64,000 nt of DNA from Williamsia sp. (GCA_015069695.1 JADCRZ010000009.1:141396-205395), one strand, 5' to 3'. Positions 44,472-54,312 are shown, counted from the first letter of the stretch. Made by a program: numbers and translations. The notes: generated by a model from the letters alone, not told the origin.

Positions 44472-47351
44472 ATGAAATCGATATACAAAGCTTTGCTGGC
44501 CCCGTTTTTTGTGATAGCAGGCTGCCTGCTTCCGGGGGTGCAAGCCCAAACAGGCAACCCCGGCCCAAACAGGGAAACCGGCACCGATACGGGTCGTTCT
44601 TCCCTTTCTTTGATGGGAGTGGATGGGAAGAATGAGGAAGTCGCTATTCCGTTTGGCAGCCGGCCCAAGCGGCACCTGCCCGGTGTGATCTCCGTGCTCA
44701 GGAGCGAACAGTTGCCGCAGGTGCCTTATTCCAACCTGAACGAAGCCCTGACCGGTTTGTTGCCGGGCGTATACGTGTCAAAACAAAATACCGCGCCGGG
44801 CTACGATGCATCGAATATCCTGATACGGGGAAGATCGTCGTACAACGATGCGCAGCCGCCCCTGGTACTGGTAGATGGAATTGAACGGGATTTTGCGGAT
44901 ATGGATCTCAGTGAGATCGAAAGCATCGGCATACTGAAAGATGCGGCTTCGCTGGCCTGGTACGGCATCCGGGGCGCGAACGGCGTGGTGCTGGTTACGA
45001 CCAAACATGGAAACACTGCAGGCACCAAAGTTACGCTGAGCGGAATGGGCGGTGCACAACTCGCACGCGCGAATATCAAGCCGCTTGACTCATACACCTA
45101 TGCAACCCTGTACAATGAAGCCCTGCAGAACGGCGGACTGGCACCGCTGTACGACCAGACAGCCCTGAATGCTTACAAAAGCGGTTCCGATCCGTATGCT
45201 TATCCCAACAACAATTTTGTAGACCGGTTTATAAAGAAGTGGGCGCCGGTTCAACGGTATGTTGCTGCTGTTTCAGGCGGCAATGAAGCAGCAAAATATT
45301 TTACCACCTTCAGCTATTACAACCAGGGTGGTTTGTTTGCAGAAACCCAAACACCCAATTACAATTCCAATGCAGGCTATAAACGCTATAACTTCCGCTC
45401 GAACCTGGACGCCACCGTTACAAAGAACCTGGATGTTTCCGTGAACATTGGCGGGCGGATTGAAAACCGCGCTGAGCCAGGGCAAAATACCGCTTATGCG
45501 GGCATTACCGATCTGCTCAATGCCATTTACCTGACGCCGCCCAATGCGTACCCGCTCCTGAACCAGGACAGCTCTTACGGCGGAAACACCATCTTCCAGA
45601 ACAACCCGCTGGCGCAGCTGCAGAGCCGGGGTTACAACTCGCAGATCACCCGGGTGCTGCTGGCTTCGGCCCGTGCCAACTACAAGCTCGATGGCATCAC
45701 AAAAGGCCTCTCGCTCACGGCTATGTATTCGTATGATATGGCGGGTGTGTACATCAGCGGACGCACCCAGAATTTTGAGGTATACCAGCGGAACCCTGCC
45801 ACCGGCGCTTATACGCGGTTTGGCACAAGGGCAAGCCTGGCTTACCGCGCAGCCTCCTTTGCCAATACAAGCCGCAACAACGAGCTCTGGGCAGGCCTGA
45901 ATTACAAGCGCACATTCGGAGCGCATTCTTTGGATATAGCCGGTTATTACAACGGGGCTTCTGTTTTTAACCCGATCGGCAATATCCGGTTTGATTACAA
46001 CCGCAAAAGTGCTTCCACGCGCGTGTCGTATGATTTCCGGCACCGCTACCTGGCTGATCTGGTGCTCAACTATTCCGGTAATGTCCGCTTTGCAGAGAAC
46101 CACCGCTATGGTTTCTTTCCTGCCTTATCAGCCGGCTGGATCATCAGCGAAGAGGATTTCCTGAAAGAGATAAAGCCCCTGAATTACCTGAAGCTAAGAG
46201 GATCTTACGGGCTGACCGGGAACGACAATCTTTTCAATGCCCGCTTGTACGGATGGCAGTCCTTGTATTCAACCGCCGGTTTTCAAAGCTATAGTTTCGG
46301 CACCGGCTTTTCTTCCGCGGGCGGTGCTACCGGTGAACTGTCGCTGCCCAATCCTGATCTGACGTTTGAAAAATCACGCAAGCTGGACCTGGGTTTTGAA
46401 GCCAGGTTGTTATCGGCACTTTCCATTACCTGGGATTATTTTCTCGACAAAAGAACAGACCTGATCTCACCCAGTTTTATACCCGGGTTTATCGGCCAGG
46501 GCCTGGTGCCCGGCAACAGTGGGGAGGCACAGTATAAAGGGTTTGAGACAAGCCTGGGCTTCAACAAAAAATGGGGATTGGTCAACCTGAATTTGTTTGT
46601 CAACTACACGCTTGCCAAAACAAATTTAAACAGCTACAACGACCAGCCCGGCCTGCCGAAGTATCAACTGCAAACCGGTCATCCGCTGGCCAATCTAGGT
46701 CGCATGTTTGTCGCTGAAGGCATTTTCCAAAATCAGAATGAGATCACAGCCGCACCCCGCTCTACCCTGTCGGGAAAGGTCCAGCCGGGTGATATCCGCT
46801 ACAAAGACCTGAACGGGGATGGACTGATCGATAATTTTGACCAGACGGTGCTTGATTATACCGGCGTGCCTGCTTCTTACTACAGCTTTGGCGCAGCCGT
46901 ATCCGTTGCGGGTTTCGACCTGAGCGCGATGATGACCGGACAGCACGGCGGATCGGCAGACATCAGAAGCATCATTTATGCAGGCAATGCCAACAACGGC
47001 TTTCTGAACCAGTACAGCGTTGACCGCTGGAACACCACCAATGGGGCAGGGGCGCTTTATCCCAGGCTCACGCTTTCTGACCGGGGAAACAATACGGCAC
47101 TCTCCACGTTCTGGATCAGGTCAACCGATTTTTTGCAGCTACGCAATGTTGAACTGGGATATACGCTGCCCGGCAGCCTGATGAAGAAACTGAAGCTGTC
47201 AGCCTGCAGGTTGTACATAAACGGCTATAACCTGCTTTCATTCAGCAAGCTCAACGATCTTGACCTGGATCCTGCGCTGATCAGTGCAGGCCGCAATGCT
47301 GTGTATCCTTCCCTGACCACCCTTTCAGCAGGCCTGAACCTGACATTCTAG
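44472..47351 (+). CDS. SusC-family receptor lacking the N-terminal regulatory domain, second of tandem pair
   Basis: 959 residues, shorter than the other three SusC proteins here. After the signal peptide (ends near 'GVQAQ') only about 30 low-complexity residues precede a degenerate TonB-box-like 'NEEVAIPFGSRPKR' (54-67), and the plug begins at once ('VISVLRSEQLPQVPYSNLNE'). The carboxypeptidase-D-like domain is therefore missing. Plug and barrel are otherwise complete ('NILIRGRSSYNDAQPPLVLV', 'WYGIRGANGVVLVTTKHG', final 'LSAGLNLTF'). It has its own SusD 22 bases downstream. It may import a different ligand from the first pair, or couple less well to TonB. Confidence 0.92.
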   Translation: MKSIYKALLAPFFVIAGCLLPGVQAQTGNPGPNRETGTDTGRSSLSLMGVDGKNEEVAIPFGSRPKRHLPGVISVLRSEQLPQVPYSNLNEALTGLLPGVYVSKQNTAPGYDASNILIRGRSSYNDAQPPLVLVDGIERDFADMDLSEIESIGILKDAASLAWYGIRGANGVVLVTTKHGNTAGTKVTLSGMGGAQLARANIKPLDSYTYATLYNEALQNGGLAPLYDQTALNAYKSGSDPYAYPNNNFVDRFIKKWAPVQRYVAAVSGGNEAAKYFTTFSYYNQGGLFAETQTPNYNSNAGYKRYNFRSNLDATVTKNLDVSVNIGGRIENRAEPGQNTAYAGITDLLNAIYLTPPNAYPLLNQDSSYGGNTIFQNNPLAQLQSRGYNSQITRVLLASARANYKLDGITKGLSLTAMYSYDMAGVYISGRTQNFEVYQRNPATGAYTRFGTRASLAYRAASFANTSRNNELWAGLNYKRTFGAHSLDIAGYYNGASVFNPIGNIRFDYNRKSASTRVSYDFRHRYLADLVLNYSGNVRFAENHRYGFFPALSAGWIISEEDFLKEIKPLNYLKLRGSYGLTGNDNLFNARLYGWQSLYSTAGFQSYSFGTGFSSAGGATGELSLPNPDLTFEKSRKLDLGFEARLLSALSITWDYFLDKRTDLISPSFIPGFIGQGLVPGNSGEAQYKGFETSLGFNKKWGLVNLNLFVNYTLAKTNLNSYNDQPGLPKYQLQTGHPLANLGRMFVAEGIFQNQNEITAAPRSTLSGKVQPGDIRYKDLNGDGLIDNFDQTVLDYTGVPASYYSFGAAVSVAGFDLSAMMTGQHGGSADIRSIIYAGNANNGFLNQYSVDRWNTTNGAGALYPRLTLSDRGNNTALSTFWIRSTDFLQLRNVELGYTLPGSLMKKLKLSACRLYINGYNLLSFSKLNDLDLDPALISAGRNAVYPSLTTLSAGLNLTF

Positions 47352-47373
47352 TTCAACTCTCAAAAAGAGCAAT

Positions 47374-49044
47374 ATGAAAAAGACATTGCATTTTCTGATC
47401 CCGTTGACCCTTCTCCTCTGTATGCAGTCGGCATGTAAAAAAAATGTGGACGATGGGGTCATTCATCAAACCGGTGAAATCACCCAGCCGCAGCTGGTAC
47501 AAAATCCTTCTTTTGTAAAAGGGTTCCTGGACAATACCTATAATTTTTTGCAGGTGCGTTATGACCTGGACAGCAACGGGGCCATGCTGGCTGCTGCCAG
47601 CGATGAAGCGGTGAATTCAAATGTAAACTCGCCTGTCTACACCCTGGTGAACGGAACCTGGGGACCTTCGCGTACGTTCGATGACAGCTATTCAAATTAT
47701 TATTCCGGTATCCGGAAGGCCAATCTTTTTTTGTCCTCTATTTCAAAAGGCGAGATCGTGCCGGTGAATGCAGTGTTGACGGTGGATTCACTCCGCAAGC
47801 GGTGGAGGGGAGAAGCTTTTTTTCTGCGCGCTTTTTTTCACTTCGAGCTGGTGAAGCGCTATGGTTCCGTTGTGCTGGCAACAAAAGTGTTTGACCGCGA
47901 TGAGGACTTAAACCTGCCCCGCAATTCGTTTGATGAATGCGTTAACCAGATCGCTGCGGATTGTGATTCTGCTATTGTTGGTTTGCCGCTGTGGAATACA
48001 GATTACAGTGGTTCATCAGATACCAAGGAGATTGGCCGGGCTACAAAAATTGCTGCCATGTCGCTCAAAGCAAGGCTGTTCCTCTATGCAGCGAGCCCCC
48101 TTTACAATACCGGCAACGATTTGGCGAAATGGCAAAAGGCTGCCGATGCTGCAAAAGCGGTCATTGATTTAAACCGGGCCCAGCTTATCACACCCTATGC
48201 AAATATTTTCAACTACAGCACGGCAGCGTATAACAACGAAGTGATCTTTGCGACCCAGGCCGTTAATACAAATGCCATTGAAATCAACAATGCACCCATC
48301 AGCTACAACGGCGCATTGGGCCGTACCAATCCCACACAGGAACTGGTAGATGCGTTTGAAATGAGCAACGGAAAACCGATCAGTGATCCGACTTCGGGAT
48401 ACAATGCAAACAACCCTTATGCAAGCAGGGATCCGCGGCTGGCGCTCACCATTTTGTACAACGGCGCCATATTCAAAAGCGTGGCCGTACAAACGTTTAC
48501 CGGCGGTAAGGACGGCATCGGGCAAACCATCAATGCCACGCAGACAGGCTATTACATGAAAAAGTTCCTCAGCGAGAACGCCACCTGGAACCAGACAACC
48601 AATGCGTCTGTCCGGCGCCCCTGGGTATGGATCAGGTATGCGGATATTTTGCTGATGTATGCCGAAGCCCTGAATGAAGCGCAGGGGCCTGTGGCAGATG
48701 TTGCAGCAAAAGTAAACCTGGTGCGCACGCGTGCAGGCATGCCCAACCTGCCCACCGGTTTAACCCAGGCACAGATGCGCGACCGTATCCACAACGAGCG
48801 GCGGGTAGAGCTTTGTTTTGAAGACCACCGTTTCTTTGATGTGCGCAGGTGGAAAGAAGGAGAATCTTTTTTCAATAAAACGGTGACGGGTATGCGCATT
48901 ACTGCCAATGCGGCCGGCCAGCCTACGGCTTATGAACGGTTCCCGGTACAGGCCAAGGTGTTCCAGGCCAAGAATTATTGGTACCCGTTCCCGCAAACCG
49001 AAATGGATGTAACCCCGAAGCTGAAACAAAATCCGGGTTACTGA
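47374..49044 (+). CDS. SusD-family lipoprotein, second of tandem pair
   Basis: 556 residues. The lipobox is 'MQSAC' before 'KKNVDDGV'. Family marks are 'GEAFFLRAFFHFELVKRYGS', 'VWIRYADILLMYAEALNEAQ', 'RTRAGMPNLPTGL', 'ERRVELCFEDHRFFDVRRWK' and the end 'YPFPQTEMDV...LKQNPGY'. It is the partner of the short SusC upstream. Its last 7 bases overlap the 3' end of the convergent CE6-like gene, leaving no room for a terminator between them. Confidence 0.94.
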   Translation: MKKTLHFLIPLTLLLCMQSACKKNVDDGVIHQTGEITQPQLVQNPSFVKGFLDNTYNFLQVRYDLDSNGAMLAAASDEAVNSNVNSPVYTLVNGTWGPSRTFDDSYSNYYSGIRKANLFLSSISKGEIVPVNAVLTVDSLRKRWRGEAFFLRAFFHFELVKRYGSVVLATKVFDRDEDLNLPRNSFDECVNQIAADCDSAIVGLPLWNTDYSGSSDTKEIGRATKIAAMSLKARLFLYAASPLYNTGNDLAKWQKAADAAKAVIDLNRAQLITPYANIFNYSTAAYNNEVIFATQAVNTNAIEINNAPISYNGALGRTNPTQELVDAFEMSNGKPISDPTSGYNANNPYASRDPRLALTILYNGAIFKSVAVQTFTGGKDGIGQTINATQTGYYMKKFLSENATWNQTTNASVRRPWVWIRYADILLMYAEALNEAQGPVADVAAKVNLVRTRAGMPNLPTGLTQAQMRDRIHNERRVELCFEDHRFFDVRRWKEGESFFNKTVTGMRITANAAGQPTAYERFPVQAKVFQAKNYWYPFPQTEMDVTPKLKQNPGY

Positions 49045-49928
49045 GCCGCTGAAACAGGCCATTTCCGGGCATGCCGTTCGTTAGTTTGCGGGATGCCCAT
49101 CTGTACTGTTTCTCCCTGTGCCGGGTGTTGGCCTTCCTGTGTTGAAGAAGATTTACCAGTTTGCTCCAGCCGCAGCATCTGTGCAGCATACCGCTCCCCG
49201 AGCAGGGTTGCTGAAGGCGAATCAAAATGGGTGGTATCGCCTTTGTGCACAAGCCCCTCTGTTGTTACGACTGCTGTGGCCGGAACGCGGCCGGGCAGTT
49301 TCAGTATCTCTGCGCTGATGGGTGCATACACAGGCCTGTACCGGCCCAGCTCGCCAGCTACAAAGGGCAGGCTGGGGTTGCCCACTTCCTTTCTGACCCG
49401 CTCAATCAGCGCGATCAGTTTTTCCATGTATCCCTCAGGCCTGCTGGCATTGCTTTCACCCTGGTGCCAGATCACTCCTTTGATCACGCCCTTGTTCATA
49501 GCCGCCCTGATGCGCAGCAGGGCATCATCATAAGGGTGCGTATTGGTGCTTGCATCATAAGCACCCGGCTCCCAGCGCTCGATGGCCGTACCACCTACCG
49601 CACAAGGCACCAGGCCGATGTTTGCACCCGGATGGGCTTCCGCCATCTTGATGCCGAATGCCAGTCCGGGCCCTACGCCTACTACAGCCGGCTTGTCAAA
49701 ATGCAGCGGATGCCTGGCTTGCACCCATGCGCCCTCCTTGTTCAGCATCCACACGCGGGGGGACTGCTCGTTCTGGTAAACTTCGGTGATGGCTCCCCGG
49801 CCGGCCATGTTCGATTGGCCCATCAGCAGGTATACATAGAAGTTAGAATCAGGCCGGGATTGGGCCCCTGCTTCCCCGTACAGGCAACAGGAAATAAGAA
49901 GCAGAAAAAATAAAGTTTTTAGCTGCAT
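49038..49928 (-). CDS. CE6-like SGNH acetylesterase, secreted
   Basis: 296 residues with a signal peptide ending 'GEAGAQS'. The SASA-type block I 'YLLMGQSNMAGRG' carries the nucleophile Ser39. 'GLVPCAVGGTAIERW' and 'GVIWHQGESNASRPE' match the Gly/Gln and oxyanion blocks, and 'DTTHFDS' supplies a His near the end. This is the acetylxylan-esterase (CE6) size and pattern, smaller than the sialate-type enzyme at 32969. It removes acetyl groups from plant polysaccharides. The last 45 residues are Gln/Ser-rich and not conserved-looking. It lies directly downstream of the GH127 gene (44 bases) on the same strand. Confidence 0.9.
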   Translation of the reverse strand: MQLKTLFFLLLISCCLYGEAGAQSRPDSNFYVYLLMGQSNMAGRGAITEVYQNEQSPRVWMLNKEGAWVQARHPLHFDKPAVVGVGPGLAFGIKMAEAHPGANIGLVPCAVGGTAIERWEPGAYDASTNTHPYDDALLRIRAAMNKGVIKGVIWHQGESNASRPEGYMEKLIALIERVRKEVGNPSLPFVAGELGRYRPVYAPISAEILKLPGRVPATAVVTTEGLVHKGDTTHFDSPSATLLGERYAAQMLRLEQTGKSSSTQEGQHPAQGETVQMGIPQTNERHARKWPVSAAQ

Positions 49929-49972
49929 AAGATTTATTCATTGCATCATATAGAAGTCTTGCTGGCCACAGC

Positions 49973-51952
49973 TTAATTGGCTGCTGCATCTATCCTGATC
50001 TCGCCTGCTTTTTCAGGTACCCATACCTGCATTTGCCCGGGCCCTCTATTCGCCCATGCATAGTAAGGAATGGCCGTGATCTTTTTGTTGACAGTCGACA
50101 CTGAACTGCCGTCTGTACTTGCCTGCACAACCGGCGCCTGGGCTTCCAGTACAACAACCCCGTTCAGCAGATCACCATTGTATTCGGTGGTGAAAGGGGT
50201 TTTGGAGGGAATAAAAAAGTTCATGGCCTTGCCGGCATTGTCGGGGTGCTCGAAGCAGTATACCAGCGGGCCTCTTTGAAAAGCGACCCGGTTCTTATCC
50301 TGTTTAACACTGTCGATTGCCCTCACTCTTCTCACAGGCATAGGAAGATACAAGCTGACCTTATCACCTTTTTTCCATTCCCTGTTGATGAGCGCGTAGC
50401 CCTGCTCCAGGGTATAAGCAATTGGTTTGCCATTTACTTCGATCACAAATTTGCTTGTATCCTCATCTGCAAACCGATATGTTTTACCGGGCACCGGTTC
50501 TCCTTGCGCCCATCCCGGAATGCGGAGCCGCAGGGAAAATTTCTGGGTGCGTTCCGGCATGACGGCAAGCTGCACGGCGCCACTCCAGGGATACCCGGTT
50601 TGTTGCTGCAGTGCTACCTTGCCCTTTTGCAGATTGACCGTTGTGGTGCTGCCTACAAAAAGGTTCACCCAGATGGCATCACCCGATTTCGCATAGATAT
50701 AATCGCCCAGCGATTCTACCAGGCGGGCGATGTTGGAAGGACAACAGGCTGTGCCGAACCATTCGCTTCGTTGGTTGCGGCCGGTAGAAGCCAGGGGATT
50801 GCCATAGAAAAAACGGTTGCCGCTGAGGGAAAGTCCGTCCAGCGCACCGTTGTACAAACTTCTTTCGAGAACGTCTATGTACTTGCTGTCGCCGGTGAGC
50901 AGGTTCATGCGCTGGTTCCACAATACCATGCCGACCGAAGCACAGGTTTCACAATACGCTTCTTCATTGGGAAGGTCATAATCGGTGGAAAATCCTTCAT
51001 TCCTTCCGGAAGAGCCAATGCCGCCGGTGATGTACATGTTGCGGTAAACCACGTCTTCCCATACCCTCTTCATGGCATCCATATAGCCCGGATCTCCTTT
51101 CTCCGCACCTACATCAGCAGCACCTGTATACAGGTACATGGCACGAACGGCATGACCGGTGATTTCCTGCTGTTCCTTGAGCGGCACATCATCCTGGCAA
51201 TACTTGGCGCCCATGTTCCGGTTGGTCCAGATGGCGCCCTGTCCATAGCCATGACCCCGTTGTTGCAGGTACCAGTCGGCGAGGTCAAGGTATCGCTTGT
51301 TGCCGGTGGTGTGGTATAATTTTACCAGGGCCAGTTCAATTTCTTCGTGGCCCGATACCCAATGCCTGTTCTGCAAACGAAAGGTAGAATCGATGTGATC
51401 CGCAAAGCGGATGGCAACATCAAGCAGCTTGCGTTTGCCGGTGGTATTGTAGTACGCTGTTGCCGCTTCAAAAAGATGGCCGGCATTGTAATCCTCGTGC
51501 TTCTCCATATCGGTCCAGCGCTTATCCAGGCCCGTGAGTGTGTAGTAAGTGTTCAGGTAACCGTCAGGCAGCTGCGCTGCCGCGATCTTGTCGATCCACT
51601 CGTCGGCTTTTTTCTCCAGGTCTTTGTCCGGATGGTTCTTCAGCGAGTAGGCGATGGCTTCCAGCGCTTTGAACACGTCTGAATCGTCGTAGTAAATGCC
51701 TTCGTGTTTTTCGCCTTTTTTCCTGGCTACTTTTTCAAAATTTCTGATGCGGGGTGTTTTGACTTCTGTCTGATCGATGCAGACCGGAATGGTTACCAGG
51801 CTTACTTTTTCTATGCGCGGCTTCCAGAACAGGTCATTGATGTCTACCTGGGAAAAGCTGACCGCTTCCATCTTCTTAAGCGACTGCGCACCTGCGGGGA
51901 ACAGGAGCGGAAAAAACAGCGGGGCAGCAATGGTTAATACGACTTTTTTCAT
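49973..51952 (-). CDS. GH127 beta-L-arabinofuranosidase, secreted
   Basis: 659 residues with a signal peptide ending 'FPAGAQS'. The (alpha/alpha)6 barrel is clear ('LFWKPRIEKVSLVTIPVCID', 'QLPDGYLNTYYT', 'GHLFEAATAYYNTTGKRKLL'). Aligning by eye to the characterised HypBA1 enzyme, the acid/base is E319 ('GRNEGFSTDYDLPN'), zinc ligands are E335, C337 and C404, and the nucleophile is C403 in 'ACCPSN'. All are present, so activity on beta-linked L-arabinofuranose, as in extensin glycans or some pectic side chains, is likely. It is cotranscribed with the CE6-like esterase and divergent from the propeller protein. Confidence 0.94.
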   Translation of the reverse strand: MKKVVLTIAAPLFFPLLFPAGAQSLKKMEAVSFSQVDINDLFWKPRIEKVSLVTIPVCIDQTEVKTPRIRNFEKVARKKGEKHEGIYYDDSDVFKALEAIAYSLKNHPDKDLEKKADEWIDKIAAAQLPDGYLNTYYTLTGLDKRWTDMEKHEDYNAGHLFEAATAYYNTTGKRKLLDVAIRFADHIDSTFRLQNRHWVSGHEEIELALVKLYHTTGNKRYLDLADWYLQQRGHGYGQGAIWTNRNMGAKYCQDDVPLKEQQEITGHAVRAMYLYTGAADVGAEKGDPGYMDAMKRVWEDVVYRNMYITGGIGSSGRNEGFSTDYDLPNEEAYCETCASVGMVLWNQRMNLLTGDSKYIDVLERSLYNGALDGLSLSGNRFFYGNPLASTGRNQRSEWFGTACCPSNIARLVESLGDYIYAKSGDAIWVNLFVGSTTTVNLQKGKVALQQQTGYPWSGAVQLAVMPERTQKFSLRLRIPGWAQGEPVPGKTYRFADEDTSKFVIEVNGKPIAYTLEQGYALINREWKKGDKVSLYLPMPVRRVRAIDSVKQDKNRVAFQRGPLVYCFEHPDNAGKAMNFFIPSKTPFTTEYNGDLLNGVVVLEAQAPVVQASTDGSSVSTVNKKITAIPYYAWANRGPGQMQVWVPEKAGEIRIDAAAN

Positions 51953-52100
51953 ACAATAAAAATACGGTGTTTACGCAGCGTGTGAGCAGATTCTTCGTGC
52001 AACATAGGCAAGTACCGGTTTTGTACTTTGATCTTCCTGCCGGGCAAGCTTGTAGAGATGCTCAAGGGCTTGTGTTGTATGTTTGTAAAAAAATACAACG

Positions 52101-53231
52101 ATGAAATGCCTGTTTGCCTGCCGCCGGCCTTTGGTCTGGTTCTTCTGTCTGTTTTTGTCAACCCATGTGCCTCATCTCCTGCCCGCACAAACTGCCGCAA
52201 AGCGCTACCTCTATGTAGCCACACCCGGTATCCGCGACTACCTGGGTTATGGCGGGCACGGGGTGCTGGTATTTGACATGAACAACAACCACCGCTTTGT
52301 AAAACGGATTCCTACCCACGGTCTTCATCCGGATGGTACGCCCTCCAATGTAAAAGGCATTGCCGTAAGCATACCGCTCAACAGCTTGTTCGTAAGCACC
52401 ATTGAAGGACTGCAGCGCATAGACCTGACAACAGACAAGATTGTATGGGAAAAAACATTTGAAGGCGGCTGCGACCGCATGTCTATATCGCCTGATGGCA
52501 AAACTATGTACCTGCCTTCCATGGAAAAAGATTTCTGGAATGTCGTAAACCCGGCTACAGGTGATATCATCAGCAAGATACAGGTTGTAAAAAGAGCCCA
52601 CAATACCCTGTACGGATTATCGGGCAAGCGGGTGTATATGGCCGATATTGCATCGCCTGTTTTGTTTGTGGCCGATCCGGCAAAACACCAGATTGTTGAA
52701 AAGGTAGGCCCCTTTGCAAATTTTGTGCGTCCCTTTACCGTGAACGGTGCTGAAACGCGTGTGTATGTAACGGTGGACAGCTTGCTGGGTTTTGAAGTAG
52801 GCGATCTCGAAACTGGCAAAAAGCTCAGCCATGTTGTGGTGGAAGGCTGGGAGATGGGCCCTGTGCGCAGACACGGAAATCCCAGTCATGGCATCGGTCT
52901 CACACCGGATGAAAAAGAAATATGGTTGTCTGACGGACACAACATGCGGATGCATATTTTCAGCGCAACGCCGCCCTACCAGCAGCTAACAACCATTCCC
53001 CTGCAGGACATGCCCGGGTGGGTTACCTTCAGCCTGGATGGAAGATATGCGTATCCATCGAGCGGCGAAGTGATCGATGTAAAAACGCGGAAAGTCCTGC
53101 TTACCCTGCAGGATGAGCACAACAACAGCGTGGCAAGTGAAAAAATGATCGAGATCCAGTTCAACGGCAACAAGGTGGTGCGGATCGGTGACCAGTTTGG
53201 GATGGGCCGGATAGCAAAAAATCTTCCTTAA
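52101..53231 (+). CDS. Secreted YVTN/YncE-like beta-propeller protein
   Basis: 376 residues with a signal peptide ending 'LLPAQT'. Propeller blades are seen as repeated 'LYVATPG', 'LFVSTIEGLQRIDLTTDKIV', 'MYLPSMEKDFWNVVNPATGD' and 'WVTFSLDGRYAYPSSGEVID' units, the YVTN/lactonase-like arrangement. 'SHGIGLTPDEKEIWLSDG' is the most conserved-looking block. No catalytic residues are assigned, and such proteins may bind rather than cleave ligands. It is divergent from the GH127 gene with 148 bases between starts, so the two may share a control region. Confidence 0.85.
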   Translation: MKCLFACRRPLVWFFCLFLSTHVPHLLPAQTAAKRYLYVATPGIRDYLGYGGHGVLVFDMNNNHRFVKRIPTHGLHPDGTPSNVKGIAVSIPLNSLFVSTIEGLQRIDLTTDKIVWEKTFEGGCDRMSISPDGKTMYLPSMEKDFWNVVNPATGDIISKIQVVKRAHNTLYGLSGKRVYMADIASPVLFVADPAKHQIVEKVGPFANFVRPFTVNGAETRVYVTVDSLLGFEVGDLETGKKLSHVVVEGWEMGPVRRHGNPSHGIGLTPDEKEIWLSDGHNMRMHIFSATPPYQQLTTIPLQDMPGWVTFSLDGRYAYPSSGEVIDVKTRKVLLTLQDEHNNSVASEKMIEIQFNGNKVVRIGDQFGMGRIAKNLP

Positions 53232-53350
53232 CAAATCTTTTACCATAAAAAGCCCAACGAAAGCGGAGCGGTGATCTATCAGGTTGTTGAAACGGATAAA
53301 ATTTAAAACAGTCCGGCCACAAGTTTTTTCAACAAAAAATTTTTCAGCAC

Positions 53351-54262
53351 ATGAAAACGATCACAAAAAACCGCTACGGGGTATGGGCACTGGCAGCGCT
53401 GGCAATTGCTGCAACAGCTTGCAACAAAGAAGAATCAGCCAACAGGGCAACGCAGGGCACGGGCAGCGTGCAATCGGCGGTGGCTTCTACCCAGTCTATT
53501 GCAGTAGCCGCTGCAGATGGTACCGACTCCGTGTATGTAGTAAACACCTGCGGCCCCAGGCAGCACCGCGATTCTGTCGCCATCAGCAGCCTGCCTGCTT
53601 CCATTGGTACTTATCTTACAACAAACTATGCAGGCTATGCGGGAGAGCGTGCATTTGCAGTAAAAGACCAGGCAGGCACGGTACAAGGGTGGGTCGTGAT
53701 CGTGCAGTACAATGGAAAGCCTGTGGGCCTGAAGTTTGATGCAAGCGGAAATTTTGTGCAGGTACTTGAACAGCGCGAGGGACATGACCTGAACGGAAGC
53801 GGATGGCACCGCGGCGGCCGTTTTGATGACCGGGATGGCCTGAGAAGAGATACGGTTGCCCTGAGTGCCCTGCCTGCTGCTGTCACCGGTTACCTGGCAA
53901 CCAACTATGCGACGGATACGCTGGTGCGTGCCTTTAAGGGCAAAGACTCCGGCTATGTGGTGCTGAGCCTGAACAATGGCGCATTTGCAACCGTGTTTGA
54001 TGCCAGCGGCAATTTTGTCAAAAGGGTTCAGCTGGTGGCAAAGGGGAGCAAGCCGGGTTCTGTTGATCAGGCTGCTCTTCCGGCCAATGTGTTGTCTTAT
54101 TTAAGCACTACTTACCCCGGCTATGTTTTCAAGCATGCATTTAAGATCACGGCGAACGGAACAGTGCAAGGGTATGTTGTACTGATAGATGCCAACAATA
54201 CCAAGTATGCGGTAGAGTTTGATGCAGCAGGAAATTTCAAAGCAGCAAAGACGGTCAGGTAA
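53351..54262 (+). CDS. Lipoprotein with three PepSY-like (BLIP-like) repeats
   Basis: 303 residues. The lipobox is 'AATAC' (Cys24) before 'NKEES'. Three homologous units of about 65-75 residues follow a linker. Each opens with an 'ALPA...YL.TNY' helix ('SSLPASIGTYLTTNYAGY', 'SALPAAVTGYLATNYATD', 'AALPANVLSYLSTTYPGY') and closes with strands ending 'FDASGNFV' or 'FDAAGNFK'. This matches the PepSY-like/DUF2874 group, which is common in Bacteroidota and may inhibit peptidases or bind at the cell surface. A His/Asp/Arg-rich insertion ('GWHRGGRFDDRDGLRRD') joins units one and two. Monocistronic, ending at a terminator. Confidence 0.82.
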   Translation: MKTITKNRYGVWALAALAIAATACNKEESANRATQGTGSVQSAVASTQSIAVAAADGTDSVYVVNTCGPRQHRDSVAISSLPASIGTYLTTNYAGYAGERAFAVKDQAGTVQGWVVIVQYNGKPVGLKFDASGNFVQVLEQREGHDLNGSGWHRGGRFDDRDGLRRDTVALSALPAAVTGYLATNYATDTLVRAFKGKDSGYVVLSLNNGAFATVFDASGNFVKRVQLVAKGSKPGSVDQAALPANVLSYLSTTYPGYVFKHAFKITANGTVQGYVVLIDANNTKYAVEFDAAGNFKAAKTVR

Positions 54263-54283
54263 AAGAAAGCTGGTATTTTCGAT

Positions 54284-54312
54284 AAAAGCCCTGTGTAAGC
54301 AGGGCTTTTTTA
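54284..54312 (+). terminator. Rho-independent terminator after the PepSY-like gene
   Basis: Ten-base stem (AAAAGCCCTG at 54284-54293 with CAGGGCTTTT at 54300-54309), six-base loop, then a T run. It begins 22 bases after the stop codon. Confidence 0.85.

Noticed and set aside
50246..51319. 357-codon plus-strand frame
   Set aside because: It is antisense to the GH127 gene, whose catalytic residues are all accounted for on the minus strand.
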